64,000 nt of DNA from Poseidonocella sp. HB161398 (GCF_005870025.1 NZ_VATA01000008.1:107010-171009), one strand, 5' to 3'; shown: positions 8,472 through 17,580, counted from the first letter of the stretch. A program made the numbers and translations. The notes: a model not told the origin generated them from the sequence alone.

Positions 8472-9467
8472 TTACGCTTCGGCCAGCTCCGCCGCGGGCA
8501 CTTCGGCCAGCAGCAGGCGCCAGCCGGCCGCGGTCGCGGCTTCGGCAAAGGCAGCGCGGCCCAGGGGGACGGGGGCGCTGCGGCCTTCGGCCAGGGCGAG
8601 GATCGCCTCGCGCCAGGCGGCCGGGGTCTGTTCCGCCACGGCGATCGCGCCGGCGGCGGCATGGTCGCAGAGCCCGTCGACCGGCGCGGCCAGCAGCGGA
8701 CGGCCCGCGGCCATCGCCTCCAGCGCGACCAGGCCATAGGGCTCCCAGCGGGACGGCATGGCCACGGCATCCGCCCCGGCCAGCGCCGTGGCGACATCCT
8801 CGGCGAAGCCCTTGAAGACGATCCGCGGATCGCCCGCGGCGATCTCCTCGAGGCGGGCGCGCTCGGGCCCGTCGCCGATCAGGTGCAGGCGCAGCTCGGG
8901 GCCGGGCACTTCGCGGAAGGCGCGCAGCAGCAGGTCGAAGCCCTTCTGGCGGTCGAAGCGGCCGATCGCGGCCAGCACCCGCAGCGGGCCCTCGGGCCGC
9001 GGCAGCGCGCGGAACGGCGCGAGATCGACGCAGGGCGGGATCACGGTCAGCGCCTCGGGCGCGACCAGGCCGCGCCGCTCCAGCCAGCGGCCCTGGGTGC
9101 CGCTGACCGCCACGACCTGGTCGAAGAGCGCATAGGCGGTCTTCAGCAGCGTGCGGAAGCGGCGGCGCGAGCGGACGTTATGCGCGGTGAACCCGGCCGA
9201 GTAGCTGTGCTCGACATGGATCAGCCGCCGGTCGGCCGTGCGGGCGCGCAGCGCGATCAGCCCGGGCAGGCCGCGCCAGCTGATGGCCAGGTGCGAGACG
9301 ATCACGTCGGCGCCCGAGAGGTCGGTGGCCGCCGGACGGCTGCGCGAGACGTGGCGGATCTCGTGCCGGGCGAGGCGGGACATCGCCGGATCGGCGGCGA
9401 TGAAGTCGAGATAGCGGGTGACGCCGCCGGGATTGCGGTCATCGACGAGGTGGAGGACGGTCTGCAT
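8472..9467 (-). CDS. Glycosyltransferase family 4
   Basis: A 331-residue retaining glycosyltransferase with the GT-B fold. It has an N-terminal GGVTRYL substrate loop (residues 14-20), the nucleotide-binding GRFDRQKGF (169-177), and the EX7E motif in WEPYGLVALE (E242 and E250). It would transfer a sugar from a nucleotide donor to a lipid-linked intermediate at the inner face of the membrane. The ATG at 9467 has GAGGAGAAAG upstream. It is the last of four co-directional genes (flippase, GT2, GT2, GT4) starting at 12670. Confidence 0.85.
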   Translation of the reverse strand: MQTVLHLVDDRNPGGVTRYLDFIAADPAMSRLARHEIRHVSRSRPAATDLSGADVIVSHLAISWRGLPGLIALRARTADRRLIHVEHSYSAGFTAHNVRSRRRFRTLLKTAYALFDQVVAVSGTQGRWLERRGLVAPEALTVIPPCVDLAPFRALPRPEGPLRVLAAIGRFDRQKGFDLLLRAFREVPGPELRLHLIGDGPERARLEEIAAGDPRIVFKGFAEDVATALAGADAVAMPSRWEPYGLVALEAMAAGRPLLAAPVDGLCDHAAAGAIAVAEQTPAAWREAILALAEGRSAPVPLGRAAFAEAATAAGWRLLLAEVPAAELAEA

Positions 9468-9490
9468 CGGCTTTCTCCTCGGGTTCCGGC

Positions 9491-10474
9491 TCAGCGGCTG
9501 CGGTGGCGGACGGGGACGGGCTGGAGCGCGGCGATCGCGCCGGGCCCGGCCAGGGACAGGAACAGGGCCGCCGCGGCGGTGACGGCGGTCTTGACGGGTT
9601 CCTCGGCCAGCGGCCGCAGCGAGGCGGCGAAGGACCGGGCGAGAAGCGCGCGCGCCTGGGTGGCGTCGCCGGCGCTGACCGCGCGGCGCGCCAGGTAGCG
9701 CAGCTGGTAGGCGCGGGCGGCCGGGGCGCGGCGGGCGAAGAAGTCCGGCGCGGCGGGCTCCAGCTTGGCGACCATGCGCTCCCAGGCGTCGAACTGGCGG
9801 CCGGTTGCCGCCGAGAGGCCGCCGCCGGCGATGCGGTAGCAGGTCAGCAGCCCGGGCACGCCCTCGATTTCCCAGTCGGTGGTCAGCGCCAGGCGCAGCC
9901 AGCACTCGATGTCCTCGGACTGGCGGAAGCTCTCGTCGAACCACCAGTCGCGCAGGGTCTCGTCCGCCGGGCGGAAGGCGATCGCGTCGAGCGCCTCGCG
10001 GCGCAGCACCGGCGCCGAGCCGTTGCCGACCGGGTTGCGCAGGAAGACATGCGCGGCGGTGATGCCCGCGAGGCGCGGCCGCTGGGCGCTGCGCAGCCGG
10101 GTGCCGGTCTCGTCGATCAGCGCCGAGCCGGAGAAGCTGAGCCCGACCTCGGGGCGCGTCTCGAGATGGCGGACATGCGCGGCCAGCTTGCCCGGGCGCC
10201 AAAGGTCGTCGGCATCGCAGAAGCCGATATAGCGTCCGCGCGCGGCGGCGATGCCGCTGTTGCGGGCACCGGCCAGGCCGCGGTTCGGCTGCTGCACCAG
10301 GCGGATGCGGCGGTCGCCGAAGGCGCGCGCGATGGCGGCGGTGCGGTCGGTGGAGCCGTCGTCGACAACGACGATCTCGTAATCGGAGAAGGTCTGCGCG
10401 AGCAGGCTCGACAGGGTTTCGGGCAGCGTCGCGGCAGCGTTGTAGGCGGGCACGACGATCGAAGCGATAGGCAT
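9491..10474 (-). CDS. Glycosyltransferase family 2
   Basis: A 327-residue inverting transferase with the GT-A fold: VVVDDGSTD at residues 36-43 and the metal-binding DADD at 87-90. A hydrophobic segment near residues 293-315 may anchor it to the membrane. Two in-frame ATGs (10480 and 10474) follow one AGGAG; the second has the better spacing, so I start at 10474. It is closely similar in layout to the next gene upstream, which suggests an old tandem duplication. It would add one sugar to the repeat unit of the exopolysaccharide. Confidence 0.84.
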   Translation of the reverse strand: MPIASIVVPAYNAAATLPETLSSLLAQTFSDYEIVVVDDGSTDRTAAIARAFGDRRIRLVQQPNRGLAGARNSGIAAARGRYIGFCDADDLWRPGKLAAHVRHLETRPEVGLSFSGSALIDETGTRLRSAQRPRLAGITAAHVFLRNPVGNGSAPVLRREALDAIAFRPADETLRDWWFDESFRQSEDIECWLRLALTTDWEIEGVPGLLTCYRIAGGGLSAATGRQFDAWERMVAKLEPAAPDFFARRAPAARAYQLRYLARRAVSAGDATQARALLARSFAASLRPLAEEPVKTAVTAAAALFLSLAGPGAIAALQPVPVRHRSR

Positions 10475-10488
10475 GGTCATGTCTCCTG

Positions 10489-11403
10489 TCAGGATGCGAA
10501 GAGGCTGCGCCGGAGGCGCCGCGGGAGCAGCGGCGCCAGAAGGGCGCCGGAGAGGGTCAGGAGCCCGCGGCGGGGCTCCGAGAGGAAGCCGGCCGGGCTG
10601 GCGAAGAAGCCGCGCAGCGCCAGGCGGAGGGCCTCGCCATTCGGGGCGTCGATCCTCAGCGCGCGCCGCGCCAGGTAGCGGAAATGCACCGCCTCGTCCT
10701 TCCGGCGCGGGCGGAAGCCCAGCTCGGCGGCGCTGCGCAGGGCCGCCTCGCGCCCGGCGCGCATACGCGCCAGCTCCGAGGAGAGGCCGGTCGGCGAATT
10801 GCGGTACTTCACCAGAACCGCGTCGATCCCCTCGGCCCGGTGGCCGGTCCCGGCCAGCCGGATCAGCCATTCGAGGTCCTCGTTATGGACCATCCGCGTG
10901 TCGAAGCCGCCAGTGGCGCGGAAGACCGCGCGGCGCACGGCCAGGTTCGACATGGTGCAGACCGGGTTCTCGCCCAGCAGCATGCCGACCTCGAGCGGAC
11001 CGGCGGGCAGCGAGGAGACCGTGCCGGTCTCTTCGCCGTCGTAGAAGGCGACCCGGCCGAAGCAGGCGTCGAGGCCGGGATCGGCGAAGGCCTCCGCGCA
11101 GGCGGCGAGCTTTTCCGGCGTCCAGAGGTCGTCGGCGTCGCAGAAGGCGAGGAAGTCGCCATCGGCCTCGGCGGCGGCTGCGTTGCGCGCGGCGCTCGGT
11201 CCGCGGCCGCGGCGGGCCACCTGGCGGAAGCGCGGATCGATCCGGGCGGCGGCGGCGATGATCTCGCCGGTCGCGTCGGTGGAGCCGTCATCGACAATCA
11301 GGCATTCCCAGTCGGCCAGGGTCTGGGCGCGGAAGCTCTCCAGCGTCTCGGCGAGCGTTCCGGCGGCGTTGAAGGCGGGGACGATGATCGAGAAGCGCGG
11401 CAT
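10489..11403 (-). CDS. Glycosyltransferase family 2 (paralogue)
   Basis: A 304-residue GT2 enzyme with IVDDGSTD at residues 36-43 and the CDADD metal site at 88-92, followed by LWTPEK where its neighbour has LWRPGK. The ATG at 11403 starts one base past the flippase stop (11405), indicating translational coupling; a GTG six codons upstream lacks a ribosome site. The similarity to the 9491-10474 protein runs over most of the length, including the C-terminal Arg-rich YLARRA segment. Role: addition of a sugar during repeat-unit assembly; donor unknown. Confidence 0.84.
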   Translation of the reverse strand: MPRFSIIVPAFNAAGTLAETLESFRAQTLADWECLIVDDGSTDATGEIIAAAARIDPRFRQVARRGRGPSAARNAAAAEADGDFLAFCDADDLWTPEKLAACAEAFADPGLDACFGRVAFYDGEETGTVSSLPAGPLEVGMLLGENPVCTMSNLAVRRAVFRATGGFDTRMVHNEDLEWLIRLAGTGHRAEGIDAVLVKYRNSPTGLSSELARMRAGREAALRSAAELGFRPRRKDEAVHFRYLARRALRIDAPNGEALRLALRGFFASPAGFLSEPRRGLLTLSGALLAPLLPRRLRRSLFAS

Positions 11404-11404
11404 G

Positions 11405-12670
11405 TCAGATTGCCTTTGCACGGAGGGGACGGAAGGCCGAGGCCAGCACCGGCAGCGCGGCGGCGACCTGGATCACGGTGGAGATGGCGAGGTAGCCCCA
11501 GGCGATGGCGGCGACGCCCGAAGAGGCCAGCAGCGCGGCATTCGCGGTCAGCGCCACCGACAGCAGCGCGGTCAGCGCCAGCTCGTCCTGCGGCCGGTCC
11601 TCGGCGCGCAGCCACTGGGCGGCCCCCTGCCACAGCACCGCGGGGATGGCGGCCAGGCAGAGCACGGAGACCACGGTCTCGATCCCGTCCCAGCCCTCGC
11701 CGAAGAGCAGCGGCACGTAATAGGGCGCGGCCAGGGCCTGCAGGATCACCGCCGGGGCGATCACGCAGAGGCTCAGCGTCACCGCCTGGCGCAGCGCCTG
11801 GGCGCGGTCGGGCGCCTGGCACAGATGCGGGAAGAGCGCGGTGGAGAAGGCCTGGGCGAAGGAGGCCGCGAGGCCCAGCCCGGCATTGAAGGCCATGAAG
11901 TAGAACCCCAGCGCCTCCGGTCCCAGCATTGCGCCGACCACCAGCTTGTCGGTCTGCGGCGCGGCGGCGCGGATCACCTCGGTGCCCAGCACGGCGCGGC
12001 CGTAGCGCAGGAAGGGAGCGAGCGGCGCGGGGCGCACCCGGCGGTCGGGCCGCCAGGGATGCAGCCGGCGCATCGCCAGCAGCCAGATCGGCGCGGCCAG
12101 CAGGCGCGGCAGCACCAGCGCCATCGGCCCGGGCATCGTGAAGGCCAGCGCGGCCGAGAGCAGGTTGGCGCCGACGACCTGGCCCGCCGCGATGGCGGCG
12201 GTCTCGCGCATCTTGCCGGCCCGCATCGCCAGCGCGCATTGCACCAGCCCCTCGGGCATGAAGAGGTACTCGCCCGCCAGGATCACGACGAGCATCGCCA
12301 GATGCGCGTTGCCGGTGGCAAGCCAGATGCCCAGGGCGACCGCGGCCTGCAGCGCGAAGAGCCCGCCGCACCAGAGGCGGAACAGGGTCTGCGCGGTGCG
12401 GCAGGTGGCTTCCAGCTCGTCCTCCGGGGCGGCGATGATGCGCTGGCCCACGCCGTTCTCGGTCAGGGCCTTGAGGATGTCGGCGGCGGCGATGGCCGCG
12501 GCGGCGATGCCGATCGCGCTGGCATCCATGGTCCGCGCCACCGCGACCACCACGAAGAGCCGCGAGGCCTTTGCCGCGACGCCCGACAGGCAGTAGGCTG
12601 CCAGGTGGCTGCCGAAGGAGCCGGGCCGCAGGCGGCATGCGATGCGGGACATGGTCGTGGGCGCGGTCAT
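11405..12670 (-). CDS. Polysaccharide flippase, MATE/Wzx type
   Basis: A 421-residue integral membrane protein with about 12 hydrophobic segments and the pattern of the oligosaccharidyl-lipid flippase (MVF/MATE) group. Recognisable landmarks are GTEVIRAAAPQTDKLVVGAMLGPEALGFY and PLLFGEGW. It would move the lipid-linked repeat unit from the inner to the outer face of the cytoplasmic membrane. The ATG at 12670 follows AAAGGA; the open frame continues 38 codons upstream but is not membrane-like. It heads the flippase-GT2-GT2-GT4 operon and is divergent from the export lipoprotein gene. Confidence 0.85.
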   Translation of the reverse strand: MTAPTTMSRIACRLRPGSFGSHLAAYCLSGVAAKASRLFVVVAVARTMDASAIGIAAAAIAAADILKALTENGVGQRIIAAPEDELEATCRTAQTLFRLWCGGLFALQAAVALGIWLATGNAHLAMLVVILAGEYLFMPEGLVQCALAMRAGKMRETAAIAAGQVVGANLLSAALAFTMPGPMALVLPRLLAAPIWLLAMRRLHPWRPDRRVRPAPLAPFLRYGRAVLGTEVIRAAAPQTDKLVVGAMLGPEALGFYFMAFNAGLGLAASFAQAFSTALFPHLCQAPDRAQALRQAVTLSLCVIAPAVILQALAAPYYVPLLFGEGWDGIETVVSVLCLAAIPAVLWQGAAQWLRAEDRPQDELALTALLSVALTANAALLASSGVAAIAWGYLAISTVIQVAAALPVLASAFRPLRAKAI

Positions 12671-12804
12671 GGCTGCGGTCCTTTCGTGAGATTGCGTTTC
12701 GGGGCGGTGCTGCGGGGTGAAATTGCTGAACATGGTAATATCGCAGGCGGCGCGCCAAATCCGCTGCGCGGTGGGAGGGTGCAATGGCGCAACAGATCAC
12801 GGAC

Positions 12805-12820
12805 CTATCCGAACGGATTG
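12805..12820. promoter_or_regulatory. Palindrome CTATCC-N4-GGATTG (EPS operator candidate)
   Basis: One of four related palindromes in the polysaccharide cluster (others at 17581, 19172 and 21138). It has one mismatch to CTATCC-N4-GGATAG. It lies 128 bp before the export lipoprotein start and 134 bp before the flippase start, in the divergent region that serves both. A second CTATCC half-site is at 12865-12870. Confidence 0.55.
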
Positions 12821-12948
12821 CCGCGCTCCCCGCTGGGAGAGTGGACGGCCGGGTCCGGGCGGCGCTATCCAGTGGGGAGCGAGACGAAAAGAAGTGAAGA
12901 TGTGAGCAGCCAGTCGAGCGGCCAGTTGAGCGGAAGGAGCCCCGAGCC

Positions 12949-14193
12949 TTGCCGGAGCGTCGCAGCACAGTAGGTGCCAGGGTCCTGGCGCTGTCTCTTC
13001 TCGCGGCCTGCTCCGCGCCGCGCGGCGCGCAGAATATCGAGCATGCCGATGCCGGGGCCGCCTATCAGGCGCAGTACCGCCAGTTCGAGGGCGTGCCGAA
13101 GGATTCCGTACCGGTGCTGCGCGCGCCCGCGCTGAATGCCCGCGCCTGCCGGGCGCCTGCCTCCGCGGCCGATGGCGGCGCGGCGGCGGCGGGCGGCAAG
13201 ACCGTCCATGCCGGCGTGCCTGCCGCGCTTGCGGGCGAGGCGCTGTCGCGCGGCGACCTGCTGGATTTCCGCCTGCCCGAGGAAGACACCTTCACCGGCG
13301 AATACGTTGTCTCGCGCGACGGCTTCCTGAAACTGCCCTACCTGCCGCCGGTCCCCGCCCAGGGCCGCAGCACCGAAGCGGTGCGCGCCGATATCGAGGC
13401 GGCGCTGATCGATGGTGGCTTCTACCAGGTGCCCCCGGTCGCCTCGCTCCTGCTGATCGACTACGCGCCGATCCGGGTGACGGTCTCGGGCGCGGTCTTC
13501 GAGCCGCAGCCGCTGGAGATCGGCGGCGTGCCGGGCGACCAGGTGGACAGCCGCCGCCAGGCGGCGCTTGGCGCCTCGACGGAGGCGCGCAACCTCTCGG
13601 TCGCGCTGCGCAATGCCGGCGGCATCCGCCCCGATGCGGATCTGTCCTCGGTGCGGATCACCCGCGGCGGGCGCACCTATGCGGTCGATCTCGGCGGCAT
13701 CACCCGCGGCCGCGCCTTCGACGACGTGATGCTGATCGCCGGCGACGCGGTGCATGTGCCCTCGCGCGGCTGCTTCCAGGACGAGCTGATGGCGCCGAGC
13801 CCGGTCAGCCCGCCCGGGATCTCGGTCTACCTGTCGAATGTCACCGTGCCCGCCACCGGCAATGCCGCCTCCGCCATCGGCCAGGAGGTCCGCCAGTATC
13901 CCTACGGCACGCGCTTCATGCAGGCGGTGGTGAACACCAACTGCGTCGGCGGCTCGCGCGCGACCAGCGCCGACCGCTATGCGGCGCTGTTCTCGCGCAA
14001 TCCGGTGACCGATGTCTCGGTGGTGATCGACCGGCCCGTCGAGGTGATGCGCACCCGCGCTGACCGCGATGACTACGATCCCTATCTGCTGCCGGGCGAC
14101 TCCATCGCCTGCTATGACAGCAGCGTCACCAATATCCGCGATGTCCTGCAGATCCTCGGCCTCGCCGGGGCGGTGGCGGTGCTGGCGCCCTGA
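12949..14193 (+). CDS. Polysaccharide export outer-membrane lipoprotein (Wza-like)
   Basis: A 414-residue lipoprotein. The signal peptide ends in the lipobox LLAA-C with the lipidated Cys at residue 21. A Poly_export domain lies around residues 95-185 (SRGDLLDFRLPEED, VSRDGFLKLPYL), followed by SLBB-like soluble-ligand regions to ~265. A C-terminal segment ends in a hydrophobic stretch (IRDVLQILGLAGAVAVLAP) that could be the pore helix. The start appears to be TTG at 12949, nine bases after AAGGAG; no ATG or GTG is available before the signal peptide. It would form the outer-membrane exit channel. It is longer than many Wza proteins, with an extra Ala/Gly-rich region near residues 65-85. Confidence 0.85.
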   Translation: MPERRSTVGARVLALSLLAACSAPRGAQNIEHADAGAAYQAQYRQFEGVPKDSVPVLRAPALNARACRAPASAADGGAAAAGGKTVHAGVPAALAGEALSRGDLLDFRLPEEDTFTGEYVVSRDGFLKLPYLPPVPAQGRSTEAVRADIEAALIDGGFYQVPPVASLLLIDYAPIRVTVSGAVFEPQPLEIGGVPGDQVDSRRQAALGASTEARNLSVALRNAGGIRPDADLSSVRITRGGRTYAVDLGGITRGRAFDDVMLIAGDAVHVPSRGCFQDELMAPSPVSPPGISVYLSNVTVPATGNAASAIGQEVRQYPYGTRFMQAVVNTNCVGGSRATSADRYAALFSRNPVTDVSVVIDRPVEVMRTRADRDDYDPYLLPGDSIACYDSSVTNIRDVLQILGLAGAVAVLAP

Positions 14194-14347
14194 GGCCCGG
14201 CAGGCTGCCGACAGGGGATTCCGCGGCGGTGCCGTTCGGGAAATCGGTCCGGATTCGGCAAAGGCAGGCCGGAGGATCGAAAGAGCATCGCCGCCTCCGG
14301 GACCATTTTGCGGATTTGCCCCGGCCCCTTTTGCCCCCGTCCCCTGT

Positions 14348-14369
14348 CGCCGAAAGGGCTATTTCGGCG
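14348..14369. terminator. Hairpin CGCCGAAA/TTTCGGCG between convergent genes
   Basis: A perfect 8-bp stem with a 6-base loop in the 196-bp gap between the convergent export-lipoprotein and histidine-kinase genes, 20 bp past the kinase stop. It likely terminates the kinase transcript and perhaps both. A smaller hairpin (CGGCA-GGC-TGCCG) sits at 14198-14210, just past the lipoprotein stop. Confidence 0.5.
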
Positions 14370-14389
14370 CGCGGCGGGCGGCAGCCGCC

Positions 14390-16975
14390 TCAGGCGGCCA
14401 GCCGCTGCATCTGCGCCTCGCCCGCGGCGCGGCTGTCGGCCCAGAGCGCGGGAAGCGCTTCCAGCTCGGCGGGCGGGATCGGCCGCCCGGTCTTGGCCGA
14501 GGTCTCGATCCGCGCCAGCGCGCCGCGCAGCGCCGCCATGCCGAAGGTCGCGCAGCTGCCCGCGCAGCTATGCGCCGTCGCGGCAAGATCGGGCGAATCC
14601 GGCGCCATCCCGGCCAGCGTGTCGATCGTTCCGTCGGTCTCTGCCACGAAGCGCTCGAAGAGCTGGGCGGCGGCTGCCGCGCCGAGCTGGCTGCAGAGCG
14701 CGCCCAGCTGGCCCGCGTCGATCACCGGCTCCGCGACCGGTTCCGCGGCGGCGGGAACGCCGGAGAAGCCGCCCTCGGAAATCTCGGCCAGGGTGGCGGC
14801 CAGCGACTGGCGGTCGATCGGCTTCGACAGGCAATGCGCCATCCCCGCCTCGCGGAAGCGCGCGATCTCGGCGGGCAGCGCATGGGCGGTCACGGCGACG
14901 ATCGGCACATTGGCCGAGGCGCCGCCGCCGGTGCGGATCCGCCGGGTCGCCTCGGGCCCGTCCATCACCGGCATCGAGATGTCCATCAGGATCGCGTCGA
15001 AGCGGTGCGCCGCGGCCCATTCCACCCCGGCGCCGCCATCGACCGCCTCGGTCACGCGGTGGCCGTCGGCCTCCAGCATCTGGCGGACGACGAAGCGGTT
15101 GATCTCGTTGTCCTCCACCACCAGCAGGTCGAGCGACCGTCCCGGCGAGGGGCGGAGCGCCACTTCCTCGGCCGGCCGCAGCGGCAGCTCGCGCAGCGGC
15201 GTGATCGGGACGCGCAGCCAGAACAGGCTGCCCTCGCCCGGCTCGCTCTCGGCGCCGATCTCGCCGCCAAGCAGCTCCGCCAGTCGGCGGGAGATGCCCA
15301 GCCCCAGGCCGGTGCCGCCGGCCTGGCGGGCATAGGAGGAGTCGAGCGTCTCGAAATCGTTGAAGATCCGCTCCAGATTGGCGGCCGAGATGCCGATGCC
15401 GGTATCGATGACGCGGATTTCGAGGATGCCGCCGCCGGGGCCGGTGATCTCGGCCTCGATATCGACGCTGCCGCCGCGGGTGAACTTGACGGAGTTGCCG
15501 ACCAGGTTCAGCAGGATCTGGCGCAGCCGCCGGGGATCGCCGCTTGCGCCCTCGAGCGGCACGCTCGCCCAGTCCCAGCCGAGCGTGTTGCCATTGGCCG
15601 CGGCCAGCGGCGCGGCGGTCTCGACCACGCCGTCGAGCAGCCGGCTGATCGAGAAGGGCCGGTTCTCCGGCTCCATCTTGCCGGCCTCGAATTTCGCCAG
15701 GTCGAGCACGTCGTTGACCAGCGCCAGCAGGCTGCGCCCCGAGCTCTGCATCCGGTCGAGCAGCTCGCTCTGCCTCTCGGTCATCGCATGGTCGCGCAGC
15801 AGCTCCATCGAGCCGAGCAGCCCGTTGAGCGGCGTGCGCATCTCGTGGCTCATCACCGCCAGGAATTCCGCCTTGGTCCGCTCGCCCGCCAGCGCGCGGT
15901 CGCGCGCCTCGGTCAGCTCGGCCTCGGCCTCCTTGCGCCGGGTGATGTCGCGGATCAGCGCCACGAAGAAGTTGCCGCCCTCCTGCTCGGCGCGGTCGAC
16001 CGAGAATTCCACCGGGACCGGGCGGCCCATGCTGTCGACGGCCGTCACCTCGATCTGCCGCTCGTTCGGCTCGGGGCGGCGGTCCTCGGAGAGGAAGTGC
16101 AGGCGGTTGCGGTTCAGGTCGTCGGCGGTGTCGGGCGGGAAGAGCAGCTCCACCGCGCGGCGGCCGCGCGCCTCGGAGCGGAAATAGCCGAAGATGCGCT
16201 CGGCGGCGGGGTTGAACTCCTCGATCCGCCCGGCGGCATCGGCGACGATGATCGCGTCATGCGAGGTCTCGACGATCATCCGCATCCGCGCCGCGGTCTG
16301 CTGCATCGCGCGGGTTCGGTCCTCGGCCATGCGGCCGAGCACGAAGAGCGTGGCGGCCATCACCGCCATCCCGCTGAGAAGCACGCCCAGCACCGCCGCG
16401 ACCAGGGTCAGCGAGCGCGTCAGGTCGGTGCGTCGCTGGTCCGAGACCGCCGCGAAGATGGAGAGCCCGGCGATCGAGACGGTGCGCACCTGGTGCTCGA
16501 CGGCATCCGCGTCCCTGACGAGATCGGGCAGGGAGGCCGCAAGCGCGGCATCGCCGGAATCGACTGCGGCGGCGGTGCGTTCGAGGAAGGCGGCGACCTT
16601 GGCCTGGGCGGCGGCGAATTCGGGATCCTCGCGCAGCTCGTAGAAGATCTCGCCGGTCTCAAGCGTCGTCATCCGGCTGTAGAAGATGTCGAAGCGGCGG
16701 CGGACGGCGCCGACATCGGCGCGGCCCGTCGCGGCACGCTCCAAGGTCCGCTGGAATCTCAGGAATTCCACGTCGGCCTGGGAGAAGGTCCATTGCAGGT
16801 TGTCGGAATTGGCGGTCGAGAGCTCGTCGATCTCGCGCAGGATCACGCCGGCCAGGCCAGCGACGAGTCCGATGCACAGCACCAGCGACAGTGCCGTGAG
16901 ACCGGTCCATAGCCGGGACCGTGTCCGCTGCCTGCCGAGAGCGTCGGCCAGAGCATCGTCCTCCTCAACAGCCAT
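14390..16975 (-). CDS. Hybrid sensor histidine kinase with receiver and HPt domains
   Basis: An 861-residue membrane kinase. Transmembrane segments are near residues 24-46 and 190-213, enclosing a ~145-residue periplasmic, mostly helical sensor. A PAS domain follows (~232-345), then HisKA with SHEMRTPL and the phospho-acceptor His377, an HATPase domain with N494, DTGIGIS (524-530) and GTGLGLG (554-560), a receiver with EDN 621-623, Asp665 and Lys718, and an HPt domain with TAHSCAGSC, His802. All phosphorelay residues are present. It is 15 bp downstream of the SUOX-fold protein gene and shares its operon. It has no DNA-binding output, so its likely partner is the LuxR-type regulator at 19362, with the exopolysaccharide genes as targets (inference). 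Confidence 0.9.
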   Translation of the reverse strand: MAVEEDDALADALGRQRTRSRLWTGLTALSLVLCIGLVAGLAGVILREIDELSTANSDNLQWTFSQADVEFLRFQRTLERAATGRADVGAVRRRFDIFYSRMTTLETGEIFYELREDPEFAAAQAKVAAFLERTAAAVDSGDAALAASLPDLVRDADAVEHQVRTVSIAGLSIFAAVSDQRRTDLTRSLTLVAAVLGVLLSGMAVMAATLFVLGRMAEDRTRAMQQTAARMRMIVETSHDAIIVADAAGRIEEFNPAAERIFGYFRSEARGRRAVELLFPPDTADDLNRNRLHFLSEDRRPEPNERQIEVTAVDSMGRPVPVEFSVDRAEQEGGNFFVALIRDITRRKEAEAELTEARDRALAGERTKAEFLAVMSHEMRTPLNGLLGSMELLRDHAMTERQSELLDRMQSSGRSLLALVNDVLDLAKFEAGKMEPENRPFSISRLLDGVVETAAPLAAANGNTLGWDWASVPLEGASGDPRRLRQILLNLVGNSVKFTRGGSVDIEAEITGPGGGILEIRVIDTGIGISAANLERIFNDFETLDSSYARQAGGTGLGLGISRRLAELLGGEIGAESEPGEGSLFWLRVPITPLRELPLRPAEEVALRPSPGRSLDLLVVEDNEINRFVVRQMLEADGHRVTEAVDGGAGVEWAAAHRFDAILMDISMPVMDGPEATRRIRTGGGASANVPIVAVTAHALPAEIARFREAGMAHCLSKPIDRQSLAATLAEISEGGFSGVPAAAEPVAEPVIDAGQLGALCSQLGAAAAAQLFERFVAETDGTIDTLAGMAPDSPDLAATAHSCAGSCATFGMAALRGALARIETSAKTGRPIPPAELEALPALWADSRAAGEAQMQRLAA

Positions 16976-16990
16976 TTCGACAGTACTTTT

Positions 16991-17503
16991 CTACTTCAGG
17001 ACTTCGATCCTGTCGAGCTGCCAAATGCTGCGCGCATAGATCAGCTCGGACTGGAATGCGGGGTCGGAATCAAACGGGTAGATGATCCAGAGCGGGCCCT
17101 TGCCGCGCAGCGACATGGTGCTGCCGTTATGCAGGTAGGCGATGATCGGGCCGCCCTTCTCCCAGTCCTCCGAGGGGATCTCGACGGCATAGTCGTTGAC
17201 CGCCGTGGCCTTGACGGCGCTGCCACTGGCGCCGACGGCTTCCAGCAGCGCGGCCAGCGGCACGCCGGTGAAGGTCTGCACGCCCTCGGTCCAGGTGGTG
17301 GTGGTCTCGATCTTCTCGACGGGCATGCCCTGGAGCATCGCCATGTCGAATTCCGCAGCGCCATTGGCGTTTGTCTGGGTGATCTGGCCGGTGACGCGCA
17401 GCACGATATCGTCTTCCGGAGAGGGCAGTTCGCCGGAGATGGCAGGGCTCAGGCCGAGGCAGAGCGCGGCCAGGACGGCGGAAGCGAAGCGGGTGCGGGT
17501 CAT
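16991..17503 (-). CDS. Periplasmic SUOX/molybdopterin-fold protein lacking the Mo cysteine
   Basis: A 170-residue secreted protein with a signal peptide of about 24 residues (ending SPAISG). The mature part matches the pattern of the oxidoreductase molybdopterin-binding (sulfite-oxidase) fold: FTGVPLAALLEAVGA, VNDYAVEIP, AYLHNGSTM, GPLWIIYPFD. The only cysteine is in the signal peptide, so the usual Cys ligand to molybdenum is absent from the mature protein. It is also much shorter than an enzyme such as MsrP/YedY. The ATG at 17503 has AAGGAG upstream. Its gene precedes the hybrid kinase by 15 bp. I infer a non-catalytic periplasmic partner or ligand sensor for that kinase. Confidence 0.75.
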   Translation of the reverse strand: MTRTRFASAVLAALCLGLSPAISGELPSPEDDIVLRVTGQITQTNANGAAEFDMAMLQGMPVEKIETTTTWTEGVQTFTGVPLAALLEAVGASGSAVKATAVNDYAVEIPSEDWEKGGPIIAYLHNGSTMSLRGKGPLWIIYPFDSDPAFQSELIYARSIWQLDRIEVLK

Positions 17504-17580
17504 ACGGGACTCCTTATCCTTGCACCGATATTTCTAGCACGGCCCCCGCCGGGAGGGCGGGAGGCATTGGCACAGACCGG

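Noticed and set aside
12865..12880. A fifth copy of the palindrome (CTATCC-AGTG-GGGAGC).
   Set aside because: The right half-site matches too poorly; kept only as a lone CTATCC half-site.
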